Source of the DNA: Solibacillus silvestris | GTDB lineage: Bacteria > Bacillota > Bacilli > Bacillales_A > Planococcaceae | Direction of reading: 5' to 3' | Assembly: GCA_001586195.1 (NCBI GenBank) | Contig: CP014609.1 | Coordinates: 780,001-844,000 of the forward strand | Length of the DNA: 64,000 nucleotides | Shown: positions 7,181 to 16,696 of the stretch, piece by piece | How the letters are laid out: each line of letters opens with the position of its first letter | Numbering within the stretch: the first letter of the stretch is position 1 | Program-made: the position numbers and the translations under genes | Notes under the pieces: model-generated | What the model was told of the DNA's origin: nothing | The model's input: only the letters and a program-made list of their open reading frames with translations | Databases searched by the model: none

Positions 7181-9214
7181 ATGCAAATACGCGACTTAGG
7201 GGTTTTAGCTGCAGTGATTATGGTTGTAGCGATGCTCATTATCCCTCTTCCACATTGGCTACTCAGTTTTTTAATTATTATTAATATTACATTGGCACTA
7301 CTCGTATTATTAACTTCGATGAATATGAAGGAAGCGCTCGATTTCTCGATTTTCCCTACTGTTATTCTATTATTAACACTGTTCCGTCTGGCATTGTCCG
7401 TATCGACAACACGTGCCATTTTAGCGGAAGGTGACGCAGGTAAAGTAGTAGAGACATTTGGTAATTTCGTTACAGGCGGTAATATTTTAGTAGGTTTAGT
7501 TATTTTCTTATTACTAGTTATTATCCAGTTTATCGTAATTACAAAGGGTTCGGAGCGTGTTGCGGAAGTAGCTGCACGTTTCACATTGGATGCGATGCCG
7601 GGTAAGCAAATGAGTATCGATGCGGATTTAAACGCCGGAATGATTTCGGAAAAAGAAGCGCGGGAACGCCGTGAAAAAGTATCCGGCGAAGCGGACTTTT
7701 ACGGAGCAATGGATGGTGCAACGAAATTCGTAAAAGGGGATGCCATTGCCTCGATTATTATGGTTGGTATTAACTTACTGTTCGGTATGATCATCGGTAT
7801 GATTCAGATGGAACTAAGCTTTGCTGAAGCAGCATCTAAATATTCGATGCTGACAGTCGGTGATGGACTAGTATCGCAAATCCCCGCCTTATTAATTTCT
7901 ACTGCGACAGGGATTGTTGTAACACGTGCTGCTTCAAAAGGAAATCTTGGTTCAGACATTACAGCACAGTTATTTGCACAATCAAAGCTATTGTATGTAG
8001 CTGCAGGTACAATTCTCCTGCTCGGATTATTTACACCGATTCCAGACTGGATTACGATTCCGATTGCAATTGCATTAGCGGTTGGCGCATTCTTAATGGA
8101 CCGTAAAAAGGAAGAAACACCGGAAGAAATTATGGAATTCGAAGAGGAAGTTGCCTCTGATACGATGAAAAGTCCGGAAAATGTTATTAATCTTTTAAAT
8201 GTTGATCCGATAGAATTCGAATTTGGCTATGGATTAATTCCTTTAGTAGATGCGGCACAGGGTGGGGATTTACTGGACCGCGTTGTTATGATCCGTCGTC
8301 AGCTTGCATTGGAGCTTGGGATTGTCATACCGATTGTACGTATCCGTGACAATATTCAGCTGCAGCCAAATGAGTACCGGATTAAAATAAAGGGAAATGA
8401 AATGGCAAGAGGTGAATTGTTACTGGATCATTATTTGGCAATGAGTCCAGGGGATGATAATTCAATTGATGGTATTGATACAATCGAGCCATCATTCGGC
8501 CTGCCTGCAAAATGGATTACAGAAGCAGTAAAAGAGGATGCGGAAATGTTCGGCTATACAGTTGTCGATCCGCCAAGTGTTGTTTCTACACATTTAACCG
8601 AAATTATCCGTGCAAATGCCCACGATCTGCTCGGCCGTCAAGAGACGAAGCAATTGATCGATCATTTACGCGAAACACATGCCATTTTAGTGGACGATTT
8701 AATTCCGACACCATTATCAATAGGGGAAGTACAAAAAGTATTGGCAAAATTATTGCGTGAAAATGTTTCGATACGGAATTTGCCGATCATTTTCGAAACA
8801 TTAGCAGATTATGCAAAGCTTACTAGTGATCCCGATATTTTAACAGAGTATGTGAGACAGGCATTGGCTAGACAAATTACATCTCAATTTATTAACGGTC
8901 AACAAGCGCTAAAAGTTATTACAGTGTCTGCAAAAGTCGAAAAACTTGTAGCTGACAGCATTCAGCAAACAGACCATGGCAACTATTTAGCGATGGATCC
9001 ACAGCAGTCGCAATTCGTATTGGAAGCTATTGCGAAAGAAGTGGAGCGTGTTTCCTATACGGAACAGTCGCCAATTATTTTATGTTCGCCGGGTGTGCGT
9101 CTGTACATAAGACAACTGACAGAACGTTATTTCCCGCAAGTCCCGATTCTTTCGTATAACGAATTGGATGCAGCCGTTGAAATTCAAAGTGTAGGGGTGG
9201 TGAATGTTGAATGA
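7181..9214 (+). CDS. flhA: Flagellar export apparatus protein FlhA
   Basis: 677 residues. The N-terminal half has about eight membrane helices and the FHIPEP-family cytoplasmic loop (residues about 140-200, DAMPGKQMSIDADLNAG and YGAMDGATKFVKGDAI). The C-terminal half is soluble and forms the nonameric docking ring for export substrates and chaperones. Length and domain order are normal. GGAGGG precedes ATG 7181, and the stop overlaps flhF by 4 nt. Confidence 0.97.
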   Translation: MQIRDLGVLAAVIMVVAMLIIPLPHWLLSFLIIINITLALLVLLTSMNMKEALDFSIFPTVILLLTLFRLALSVSTTRAILAEGDAGKVVETFGNFVTGGNILVGLVIFLLLVIIQFIVITKGSERVAEVAARFTLDAMPGKQMSIDADLNAGMISEKEARERREKVSGEADFYGAMDGATKFVKGDAIASIIMVGINLLFGMIIGMIQMELSFAEAASKYSMLTVGDGLVSQIPALLISTATGIVVTRAASKGNLGSDITAQLFAQSKLLYVAAGTILLLGLFTPIPDWITIPIAIALAVGAFLMDRKKEETPEEIMEFEEEVASDTMKSPENVINLLNVDPIEFEFGYGLIPLVDAAQGGDLLDRVVMIRRQLALELGIVIPIVRIRDNIQLQPNEYRIKIKGNEMARGELLLDHYLAMSPGDDNSIDGIDTIEPSFGLPAKWITEAVKEDAEMFGYTVVDPPSVVSTHLTEIIRANAHDLLGRQETKQLIDHLRETHAILVDDLIPTPLSIGEVQKVLAKLLRENVSIRNLPIIFETLADYAKLTSDPDILTEYVRQALARQITSQFINGQQALKVITVSAKVEKLVADSIQQTDHGNYLAMDPQQSQFVLEAIAKEVERVSYTEQSPIILCSPGVRLYIRQLTERYFPQVPILSYNELDAAVEIQSVGVVNVE

Positions 9215-10401
9215 AGATGAAAAAATACAATGCACCTTCCATTGCTGAAGCAATGAAACAAATTCGCGCTGATCTAGGGGAAGATGCAGTTATTCTGAAT
9301 TCGAAAGTCGTCGTGACGAAAAAGTTTTTCGGATTAGTAAAAAATAAAAGCTATGAAGTCGTGGCAGGATATGACGCGTTGGAAAAGAAACCTTCATTAC
9401 CGTCTTTTGAAGACCTTCCGACATTTGCACCGCAATTGAAAGAGGAAGGAATCAGCGAAGCAGCATCGTCTGTGGAACAACATACAAAAGTTCCGCAAAA
9501 CGGTGCTGCTGGCTTACCTGAAAACTTGATTAAAGAAATTGCTGATTTAAAATCGATGATGCAATCGATGCAACGTATGTCTACACAGTCTCAATATCCT
9601 GATGAACTCTTATCATTTATCGACTTTCTACGTGAGCAGGAACTTGGAGAGGAGCTTATCACAAAAATCAGTGATGAGCTTTTTATATATTATAACGAGC
9701 ATGGCAAACAAATGACATGGAACGAAATGCAGGAAGTTGCCAAAGATTATTTAAGAAAAGAATTGTATGACTTGCCGATTAGCGGAATTTCATATGAGAA
9801 AAAATATATTAACGTGCTAGGTCCAACCGGTGTTGGGAAAACGACTACGATTGCGAAAATGGCTGCACGCGCTGTACTTGAAAAGAAAAAGAAAATCGGT
9901 TTTATAACAACAGACACTTATCGTATAGCTGCGATTGAACAATTGAAAACGTATGCTGCATTGCTGCAGGCCCCGGTTGAAGTTGTCTATAATCCAACAG
10001 ATTATGCAGAGGCGCTTCAAAAGTTTGACCATCTGGATTTAATTTTTATTGATACAGCCGGGAGAAACTACAAAGAAGCGAAATATGTAGATGATTTAAA
10101 GTCATTGATACAATTTAGCGAACAAGCAGAATCTTACTTAGTTTTATCGTTAACGTCTAAGCAAAAAGACTTAGAATCAATTATTGAACAATTTGCGAAC
10201 TTGCATATTGAAAAATTTATCTTTACGAAGCTTGATGAAACAAATTCTATTGGCACTATGTTTAATTTAATGATTAAATATAATAAAGGACTAGCTTATT
10301 ATACAAATGGTCAAGAAGTACCAGAAGATATCGAACAACCTAATAGTGATAATTTACTAGAACTTTTCTTCAAGGAGAACTCCGATGAAAGATCAAGCTG
10401 A
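9211..10401 (+). CDS. flhF: Flagellar biosynthesis SRP-family GTPase FlhF
   Basis: 396 residues. The basic N-terminus MKMKKYNAPSIAEAMKQIR is typical of FlhF. A variable linker follows, then an NG domain with P-loop GPTGVGKTTTIAKMAA, DTAGRN (G3-like) and TKLDET (G4). FlhF dimerises with GTP and marks where flagella assemble; FlhG stimulates its GTPase. The ATG at 9211 overlaps the flhA stop and preserves the family N-terminus. It overlaps flhG by 17 nt. Confidence 0.95.
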   Translation: MKMKKYNAPSIAEAMKQIRADLGEDAVILNSKVVVTKKFFGLVKNKSYEVVAGYDALEKKPSLPSFEDLPTFAPQLKEEGISEAASSVEQHTKVPQNGAAGLPENLIKEIADLKSMMQSMQRMSTQSQYPDELLSFIDFLREQELGEELITKISDELFIYYNEHGKQMTWNEMQEVAKDYLRKELYDLPISGISYEKKYINVLGPTGVGKTTTIAKMAARAVLEKKKKIGFITTDTYRIAAIEQLKTYAALLQAPVEVVYNPTDYAEALQKFDHLDLIFIDTAGRNYKEAKYVDDLKSLIQFSEQAESYLVLSLTSKQKDLESIIEQFANLHIEKFIFTKLDETNSIGTMFNLMIKYNKGLAYYTNGQEVPEDIEQPNSDNLLELFFKENSDERSS

Positions 10402-11263
10402 AAAACTACGTCAGAAGATGCTTGAAAGTGAACATAAGCCAGGGCGATCAATTGCAGTTGTTAGTGGAAAAGGTGGAGTTGGTAAAAGTAATTTCACGAC
10501 AAACTTCGCTACCCTATTATCTAAAAAGGGGAAAAAAGTAGCTATATTAGATATGGATATTGGCATGGGTAATGTACACATTCTCATAGGAAGCTCCGTG
10601 AAATACAGTTTAAAAGATTACCTGGATGGTCAAGTGCCGCTGGAAGATGTTCTTTGCGAAACAATGGAAGGGGTAAGCTATATTTCCGGCGGTACCGGTA
10701 TGTCGTCGTTAATGGAATGGTCTCCTGATGTTTTTGCACGTTTAATCACGGCTTTTGAAACATTGCAGAAAAATTATGATTTTGTCTTATTTGATATGGG
10801 AGCCGGTGTTGTGGATTGGTCACTCGATCTATTAACATCCATAGAAGAAATTATCGTTATTTCTACCGCGGAACCGACATCCATTATGGATGCCTATTCT
10901 ATGATGAAATTTATCCATCTAAAAGACCCGATGAAGAAATTTTATCTATTATGCAATCGAGCATTTACCATCGAGGAAGGGCAAGATACGACACAGCGCC
11001 TGAAAACAGTGATGCAACGTTTTTTGGAAAAGGAAGTATCGATTTTAGGATCGCTGCCGGAAGACCCTGTTGTGCGTCAAGCGGTACGTCAGCAAGCCTT
11101 ATTTGCATTGCTCTATCCTGATGCTCCTGTCACAAAAACAATGGATAAAATTATAGAGCAATTTTTAACAACGCAGGCAGTAATGAAAGAAGTACATGCA
11201 ACAAATGAGTCGATGAAATTTATATCAAAATTAAAAAGCATCTTTTCGAGAGGGCGTGAGTAA
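10385..11263 (+). CDS. flhG: Flagellum number/site ATPase FlhG (MinD-like, YlxH)
   Basis: 292 residues of the ParA/MinD family. The deviant Walker A is SGKGGVGKSNFTTNFA (near residue 24). A switch I region has LDMDIGMGNVHILIG and a Walker B-like FDMGAG. The C-terminal amphipathic stretch (MKFISKLKSIFSRGRE) resembles a MinD membrane-targeting helix. The N-terminal segment DQAEKLRQKM corresponds to the FlhF-stimulating motif. FlhG limits flagellar number and patterning with FlhF. Confidence 0.94.
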   Translation: MKDQAEKLRQKMLESEHKPGRSIAVVSGKGGVGKSNFTTNFATLLSKKGKKVAILDMDIGMGNVHILIGSSVKYSLKDYLDGQVPLEDVLCETMEGVSYISGGTGMSSLMEWSPDVFARLITAFETLQKNYDFVLFDMGAGVVDWSLDLLTSIEEIIVISTAEPTSIMDAYSMMKFIHLKDPMKKFYLLCNRAFTIEEGQDTTQRLKTVMQRFLEKEVSILGSLPEDPVVRQAVRQQALFALLYPDAPVTKTMDKIIEQFLTTQAVMKEVHATNESMKFISKLKSIFSRGRE

Positions 11264-12403
11264 ATGAGCAACTTACAGAAAACAAAACTGCTAGTTGTTG
11301 ATGATTCCGCCTTTATGCGGAAGCTAATAAGCGATTTTTTTTCGGATCATATGCATATTGAGGTCATCGGGGCGGCCCGTAATGGGAAAGACGCCATAAA
11401 AAAAATTGAGCAGCTTAAACCCGATGTCGTGACAATGGATGTGGAAATGCCGGAAATGAATGGGATGGAAGCGTTAAAAGAAATCATGCAAAAGTACCCA
11501 TTGCCTGTCATCATGCTTTCAAGTACGACAAAGCGCGGTGCAGAGAATACATTAATGGCAATGGAGTACGGAGCAGTCGATTTCGTTGCAAAACCAAGCG
11601 GTTCCATTTCATTGGATTTACATAAAATTAAAGATGAACTTGTACGAAAAGTGGAAGAGGCATCTAAAGTAACGGTTTCAAAACTGAGAAAACCATACGA
11701 AAAATCGACTGTTGTAAGTAGAACAATCCGTCAACCTCTTCATAATGAAGAATCAAAACTAAAAAGCATGACTAAACCAACCATCAAAATTGATGTACCG
11801 ACCCAAAAGACGGAGTGGAGCAAAACTTCGAAGAAAATCATTTTAATCGGAACTTCAACAGGTGGTCCAAGAGCTTTACAGGAAGTCATTACAAAAATTC
11901 CCGCAAATGTGGATGCACCGATCTTAATCGTGCAGCATATGCCTGCCGGATTTACAAAATCATTGGCAGCCAGACTTGATCAATTAAGTGAAATTCATGT
12001 AAAAGAAGCAGAACAAGGCGACCTATTGCAAAAGGGAACGGCCTATATTGCCCCTGGTGGCTATCATCTTAAATTAAGAAAAGTCGGATCGGCATTTGCT
12101 GTAGTCCTCGATAATCAGGAACCGCCAAGAGCAGGACATCGCCCGTCTGTAGACGTCTTATTTGAAGATGTCAGTCAGTATTCGGAATTCGATAAAATTG
12201 CCGTCATTATGACCGGAATGGGCTATGACGGATCAAAAGGACTTGTCTCGCTCAAAAAAACAGGGAATGTCACGGCTATTGCCGAGTCAGCAGAAACATG
12301 TATCGTATATGGAATGCCAAAAGCTGCCGTGGAAACGCAGCTTGTAGATGAAGTGGCGGATGTTGATGATATTGCCCGAACAATTATGAAATATATGCCT
12401 TAA
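11264..12403 (+). CDS. cheB: Chemotaxis protein-glutamate methylesterase CheB
   Basis: 379 residues. The N-terminal receiver domain (DDSAFMR; phospho-Asp in VVTMDVEMPEMNG; KPSG) is joined by a linker to a methylesterase domain. The esterase triad is visible: Ser in GTSTGGPRAL, His in IVQHMPAGFT, and Asp in MTGMGYDGSKG. CheB removes methyl groups from, or deamidates, chemoreceptors for adaptation. The ATG follows the flhG stop directly. Confidence 0.96.
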   Translation: MSNLQKTKLLVVDDSAFMRKLISDFFSDHMHIEVIGAARNGKDAIKKIEQLKPDVVTMDVEMPEMNGMEALKEIMQKYPLPVIMLSSTTKRGAENTLMAMEYGAVDFVAKPSGSISLDLHKIKDELVRKVEEASKVTVSKLRKPYEKSTVVSRTIRQPLHNEESKLKSMTKPTIKIDVPTQKTEWSKTSKKIILIGTSTGGPRALQEVITKIPANVDAPILIVQHMPAGFTKSLAARLDQLSEIHVKEAEQGDLLQKGTAYIAPGGYHLKLRKVGSAFAVVLDNQEPPRAGHRPSVDVLFEDVSQYSEFDKIAVIMTGMGYDGSKGLVSLKKTGNVTAIAESAETCIVYGMPKAAVETQLVDEVADVDDIARTIMKYMP

Positions 12404-12420
12404 AAAGGGGTGCCCTCTAA

Positions 12421-14514
12421 ATGGAATTAAATCAATATTTAGAAATGTTCATTGAAGAAAGTAAAGAACATTTACAAGCATGCAGTGAACACTTATTGGA
12501 ACTTGAAAAAAATCCGGAAGATTTAACGATTGTCGGAGAGATTTTCCGCTCGGCACATACTTTAAAAGGTATGGCAGCAACAATGGGCTTTGAAGATTTG
12601 GCTGATTTAACACATAAAATGGAAAATATATTAGATGCGATCCGCAACAGTAAAATTAAAGTGAACGCAGAAATTTTAGATGTCGTTTTCGAATCAGTCG
12701 ACCATTTAGAAGAAATGGTATTTGACATTGCTGATGGCGGCGACGGTAAACGCAATGTGCAGGCAACAGTGGAAAAGCTAAAGCGCATTGAAGCAGGCGA
12801 ACCTGCAACTACCGATACAGAAGAAATAATGGCAGAACAGGAAGTTGCTGCTGCAGTAGTAGCAACTGAGCTTGAACAGCCAGCCCAAAGATTGGAATTA
12901 AAATTGTCCTATGATGATTTTGAAAAAACGGTCATTCTGCAATCATCTGAACAAGATTTCAATGCATTTGAAATTACAGTATTTTTGCGTGAAGACTGTT
13001 TATTAAAAGCGGCTCGTGTGTTCATGGTATTCGAAATACTGGAGAAAAATGGAGATGTCATTAAATCTTCGCCGACAGTAGATAAATTAGAAGAAGAACA
13101 GTTTGATAGTGAATTCCATGTTGCCTTTATCTCGAAAGAGTCAGCTGAAGATTTGCAAAAGATGCTCATGAAAGTATCAGAGGTCGATCGTGTAGTTGTC
13201 AATAAAATCAGCCGAGATGTATTTGTTACAAAAACTACGGCCATCGACGTACCTGTAGAAGAAGTACAATCACAGCCAGCAGTACAGGAAACTGTAACTG
13301 CCGTGTCTGAAGAACAGCCAAAAACAGCAGCTGCTAAAAATAATAATAAATCGGGTCATGCATCGAGTAAAACGATCCGCGTAAATATTGAACGCCTAGA
13401 CATATTGATGAACTTGTTTGAAGAACTTGCGATTGATCGCGGCCGTCTTTTAACAATTGCTGGTGACGTGAATCACGGTGAATTGAATGAAACAGTTGAA
13501 CGTATGAGCCGTACAATGGGTGACCTGCAAAATATCGTCTTAACGATGCGCATGGTTCCTGTAGACACAGTATTTAACCGTTTCCCGAAAATGGTACGTC
13601 AATTATCGCGTGATTTAAACAAAAAAATCGAACTTAATATTGTCGGTGCAGAAACAGAGCTTGACCGCACAGTAATTGATGAAATTGGAGATCCGTTGGT
13701 TCATCTGATCCGCAACTCAGTTGACCATGGAATCGAAAGTCCGGAAGTACGCCGTGCAAAAGGCAAACCGGAAGAAGGAACGGTGGAACTTCGTGCTTAT
13801 CATAGCGGGAACTATGTATTCATCGAGATTGAAGATGATGGGGCAGGAATCAACCGAGAAAAAGTATTGGCAAAAGCGCTGTCTAAAGGGATTGTTACAC
13901 ATGAACAGTCATTAACGATGACAGACAAGCAGATTAACGAGCTAATTATGGCATCTGGTTTCTCAACAGCGGACGTCATTTCGGATGTATCTGGCCGTGG
14001 TGTCGGTTTGGATGTTGTTAAAACAACGATTGAATCATTAGGCGGGAATATTTCGATTGAATCAACTCAAAATGTCGGTTCAGTTTTCTCGATCCAATTA
14101 CCGCTGACACTGTCAATTATTTCAGTCATGCTTGTAGAAATTGAAAATGAAATTTATGCAATTCCGTTATCATCTATTATTGAAACATCGATTATCCGTC
14201 ATTCAGATATTTTAAATGCCCATAATCAAAAAGTAATCGATTTCCGTGGTAAAGTTGTACCGCTTGTATTCCTGGAAGAAATTTTTGAAGTACCGCGCGC
14301 TGAACAAAAAGATGATGGCTTCCATTCAGTTGTAATTGTCCGTAAAGGCGATAAATTAGCTGGTTTAGTAGTTGATTCATTTATCGGTCAGCAGGAAATT
14401 GTGCTGAAATCATTAGGAAACTACTTAACGAACATTTTTGCGATTTCAGGTGCGACGATATTAGGAAACGGAAAAGTGGCGTTAATAGTAGACTGTAACG
14501 CACTAATGAAGTAA
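12421..14514 (+). CDS. cheA: Chemotaxis histidine kinase CheA
   Basis: 697 residues with normal CheA architecture: HPt domain with phospho-accepting H46 (RSAHTLKGMAATMGF), CheY/CheB-binding P2 region (about 160-270), dimerisation helices from about 320, an HATPase domain (VDHGIE; DDGAGI; SDVSGRGVGLDVV), and a C-terminal CheW-like domain. It passes phosphate to CheY and CheB in response to receptor state. AAAGGGGTG precedes the ATG. Confidence 0.97.
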   Translation: MELNQYLEMFIEESKEHLQACSEHLLELEKNPEDLTIVGEIFRSAHTLKGMAATMGFEDLADLTHKMENILDAIRNSKIKVNAEILDVVFESVDHLEEMVFDIADGGDGKRNVQATVEKLKRIEAGEPATTDTEEIMAEQEVAAAVVATELEQPAQRLELKLSYDDFEKTVILQSSEQDFNAFEITVFLREDCLLKAARVFMVFEILEKNGDVIKSSPTVDKLEEEQFDSEFHVAFISKESAEDLQKMLMKVSEVDRVVVNKISRDVFVTKTTAIDVPVEEVQSQPAVQETVTAVSEEQPKTAAAKNNNKSGHASSKTIRVNIERLDILMNLFEELAIDRGRLLTIAGDVNHGELNETVERMSRTMGDLQNIVLTMRMVPVDTVFNRFPKMVRQLSRDLNKKIELNIVGAETELDRTVIDEIGDPLVHLIRNSVDHGIESPEVRRAKGKPEEGTVELRAYHSGNYVFIEIEDDGAGINREKVLAKALSKGIVTHEQSLTMTDKQINELIMASGFSTADVISDVSGRGVGLDVVKTTIESLGGNISIESTQNVGSVFSIQLPLTLSIISVMLVEIENEIYAIPLSSIIETSIIRHSDILNAHNQKVIDFRGKVVPLVFLEEIFEVPRAEQKDDGFHSVVIVRKGDKLAGLVVDSFIGQQEIVLKSLGNYLTNIFAISGATILGNGKVALIVDCNALMK

Positions 14515-14534
14515 AAGGATAAGAGGTGTGAAGG

Positions 14535-14981
14535 ATGACGAATGCAACAGAGCAAAAAAACTTGAAAGTAATTGTGTTTCAATTAGCAGATAAAGAATAT
14601 GCCATTCCTGTTTCGCACGTAAAAGGAATCGAAAAATTAATGCATATTACACGTGTGCCGAAAACAGAACGTTATGTAAAAGGTGTCATTAATCTTCGAG
14701 GTGTTGTAACCCCTGTTATCGATTTACGTGAACGGTTTGAATTGCCGGTTTCAGGGAACGAGGAAACAACTCGAATCATTATTATTACACTGGAAACGAT
14801 GGAAGTCGGTTTTATAGTAGATTCAGCAAATGATGTGTTGGATATCGATGCATCTTCCATTGAACAGCAGCCGGAAGTGGTGGGCTCATTAGAAGAAGAT
14901 TTTATCGCTGGTGTCGCAAAATTGGAAAACCGCTTATTAATTTTACTTCACTTAGATAAAGTGTTAAATCCGTTCGATTGA
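14535..14981 (+). CDS. cheW: Chemotaxis coupling protein CheW
   Basis: 148 residues forming a single CheW domain: VFQLADKEYAIPVSHVKGIE, then VPKTERYVKGVINLRGVVTP and VIDLRERF. It links chemoreceptors to CheA. A ribosome-binding site (AAGAGGTGTG) lies before ATG 14535. It is followed by a short hairpin and cheC. Confidence 0.96.
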   Translation: MTNATEQKNLKVIVFQLADKEYAIPVSHVKGIEKLMHITRVPKTERYVKGVINLRGVVTPVIDLRERFELPVSGNEETTRIIIITLETMEVGFIVDSANDVLDIDASSIEQQPEVVGSLEEDFIAGVAKLENRLLILLHLDKVLNPFD

Positions 14982-14998
14982 ATTCAATGAATAATTTT

Positions 14999-15021
14999 CC
15001 GGGTGAGCTTCGCTTACCTGG
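14999..15021 (+). promoter_or_regulatory. Intercistronic hairpin between cheW and cheC
   Basis: CCGGGTGAGC (14999-15008) pairs with GCTTACCTGG (15012-15021) over 10 bp, including two G-U pairs, around a 3-nt loop. No U-run follows, so it is unlikely to terminate transcription; RNA stability or processing is possible but unproven. Confidence 0.45.
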
Positions 15022-15045
15022 AATCTATTAAAGTAGGGATTGAAA

Positions 15046-15684
15046 ATGAACTTTAGTGAAAAAATCACATTGCTGCATTTAGATGTTTTAAAGGAAATCG
15101 GAAATATTGGTGCTGCACATGCGGCTACGGCATTATCGAATTTATTGGGAAAAAAGATCGATATGCGTGTCCCCGACGTGAAGATGGCCTCGTTTAATGA
15201 AATGATGGAACTCGCTGGCGGCTCGGAAAATGCTGTCGTCGGTATTTATCTTCGTATAGAAGGGGATGCCCAAGGAAGCATGTTTTTCATTTTGCCGATT
15301 GAACAGGCAAACCGATTTATTCAAAGTCTTATTCAGGATGAATCATTTGATTTTCACACACCTCCATATTCGGAAATGGGCTTATCGGCAATGCAGGAAA
15401 TGGGAAATATTTTATCCGGCTCTTATTTATCGGCTTTATCCGATTTTACAGGGCTGAAAATCTATCCGACTGTCCCTGGATTGAGTGTGGATATGTTTGG
15501 TGCGATTATTAGTATCGGCCTGATTGAACTTTCACAAGTTAGCGATACAGTAATCGTCATTAACACGTCCATATATGAAGAAGTCATGTCTGATGATGAC
15601 GCTGTAAAGGGGCAGTTCTTCCTGTTACCTGAACCTGATTCATTTGAAGCGATTTTTAAAGCATTAGGAGTGCCTACGACATGA
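15046..15684 (+). CDS. cheC: CheY-P phosphatase CheC
   Basis: 212 residues. Two phosphatase helices are visible: DVLKEIGNIGAAHAATALS (E17, N20) and SAMQEMGNILSGSYLSALS. CheC dephosphorylates CheY-P and binds CheD, encoded next. ATG 15046 is preferred over TTG 15040 because AGTAGGG (15032-15038) is properly spaced only for the ATG. The stop overlaps cheD by 4 nt. Confidence 0.93.
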   Translation: MNFSEKITLLHLDVLKEIGNIGAAHAATALSNLLGKKIDMRVPDVKMASFNEMMELAGGSENAVVGIYLRIEGDAQGSMFFILPIEQANRFIQSLIQDESFDFHTPPYSEMGLSAMQEMGNILSGSYLSALSDFTGLKIYPTVPGLSVDMFGAIISIGLIELSQVSDTVIVINTSIYEEVMSDDDAVKGQFFLLPEPDSFEAIFKALGVPTT

Positions 15685-16184
15685 TAGTTACCCATTCAAG
15701 CGAAGTGATTAAAGTAGGTATTGCACAAATGGATATCGTAAAAGTTCCTAAAACAATCCGTACGTCGGGTTTAGGTTCTTGTGTTGGTGCAGTCATTTAC
15801 GACGATTCCAAAAAAGTTGCCGGTATGGTCCATGTCATGCTGCCGGATTCTAGTTTAAATCGGACGGCAACAATGAATGCCGCAAAATTTGCCGATACCG
15901 GAATTGCTGCTTTAGTTGATCTTTTAAAACAAGAAGGAGCACAACGCTTTAAGTTGAAGGCGAAGATTGCGGGTGGTGCACAAATGTTCCAATTTACAGC
16001 AGACAAAGATTCGATGAGGATTGGACCTAGAAATGTAGAAGCTGTAAAAGCGCAGTTAAAAGAACTGGGCATACCGCTCATCGCTGAAGATACGGGCGGT
16101 AACAGCGGTCGTACGATTGAGTTTAACCCTGAAACGAGCATGCTTTCAGTTCGTACCGTCAATAAAGGAGTGAGTGAAATTTAA
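15681..16184 (+). CDS. cheD: Chemoreceptor glutamine deamidase CheD
   Basis: 167 residues. The cysteine-hydrolase residues C34 (SGLGSCVGAVIYDD) and H51 (MVHVMLPDS) are present. CheD deamidates receptor glutamines and binds CheC, increasing its phosphatase activity. Its ATG overlaps the cheC stop, consistent with paired CheC-CheD production, and the next small gene starts at its last base. Confidence 0.95.
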   Translation: MIVTHSSEVIKVGIAQMDIVKVPKTIRTSGLGSCVGAVIYDDSKKVAGMVHVMLPDSSLNRTATMNAAKFADTGIAALVDLLKQEGAQRFKLKAKIAGGAQMFQFTADKDSMRIGPRNVEAVKAQLKELGIPLIAEDTGGNSGRTIEFNPETSMLSVRTVNKGVSEI

Positions 16185-16555
16185 TGTTTGGTTCAATATT
16201 TTATAATTTTTGGGCAGCACTATTTTCATTCGCTGTATATTTTATCGCTGCAATTCAAAATCCGTATGCGTTGCCACTGCCGACGATTGGCGCAGCTTTT
16301 GTCGTTGCTGTCATTGCATTTAGTTTAATGTTTCTTATCCGTTATTTCCTTGGGTATGTATTTTATACACCGGAATCACCTGTTTTGTTACAAACAGAAG
16401 AGGAGCTTCCGGGAGCAGTTGCGAAAGAGACGGACAAAACACAGGCTGTTCCGCAAAGCGACCTTCCGGCAAAGGAAGTTGAAGATGAGAATTCGGAAGA
16501 AATTGCACAAGTCGTTCGTTCGATGCTTCAAGGCGATGAATCCCTTTCAAGGTAA
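16184..16555 (+). CDS. Small membrane protein of unknown function at the fla/che operon end
   Basis: 123 residues. Two membrane helices are apparent (about 8-24, AALFSFAVYFIAAI, and 34-57, AAFVVAVIAFSLMFLIRYFL). A charged, acidic cytoplasmic tail follows and ends in a short helix (EEIAQVVRSMLQGDE). I do not recognise the family, and it is not part of the B. subtilis operon. Its ATG lies at the end of cheD, so it is probably coupled to cheD, and the operon terminates within its stop codon region. A role linked to motility is inferred only from position. Confidence 0.75.
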   Translation: MFGSIFYNFWAALFSFAVYFIAAIQNPYALPLPTIGAAFVVAVIAFSLMFLIRYFLGYVFYTPESPVLLQTEEELPGAVAKETDKTQAVPQSDLPAKEVEDENSEEIAQVVRSMLQGDESLSR

Positions 16556-16582
16556 AAGAGTCGTATATCCGGCTCTTTTTTA
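16554..16582 (+). terminator. Terminator ending the fla/che operon before sigD
   Basis: AAAAGAGTCG (16554-16563) pairs with CGGCTCTTTT (16570-16579) around a 6-nt loop and runs into T6. The hairpin begins inside the stop codon of the preceding small gene. Confidence 0.8.
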
Positions 16583-16646
16583 TTTCGCAGAATATAAGGA
16601 AATACTGTGTCGAATTATTGGATTAAATGTATATTAAAAGGCTTTT

Positions 16647-16655
16647 TGGTATAAT
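16647..16655 (+). promoter_or_regulatory. Extended -10 promoter for sigD
   Basis: TGGTATAAT is a perfect -10 with the TGn extension. No good -35 is visible about 17 nt upstream, as is usual for extended -10 promoters. It lies about 42 nt before the sigD start and after the terminator at 16554-16582. Confidence 0.6.
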
Positions 16656-16696
16656 AAACATAAATATGTTACTTTTCAAAAAAGGGGTGGGTATGT

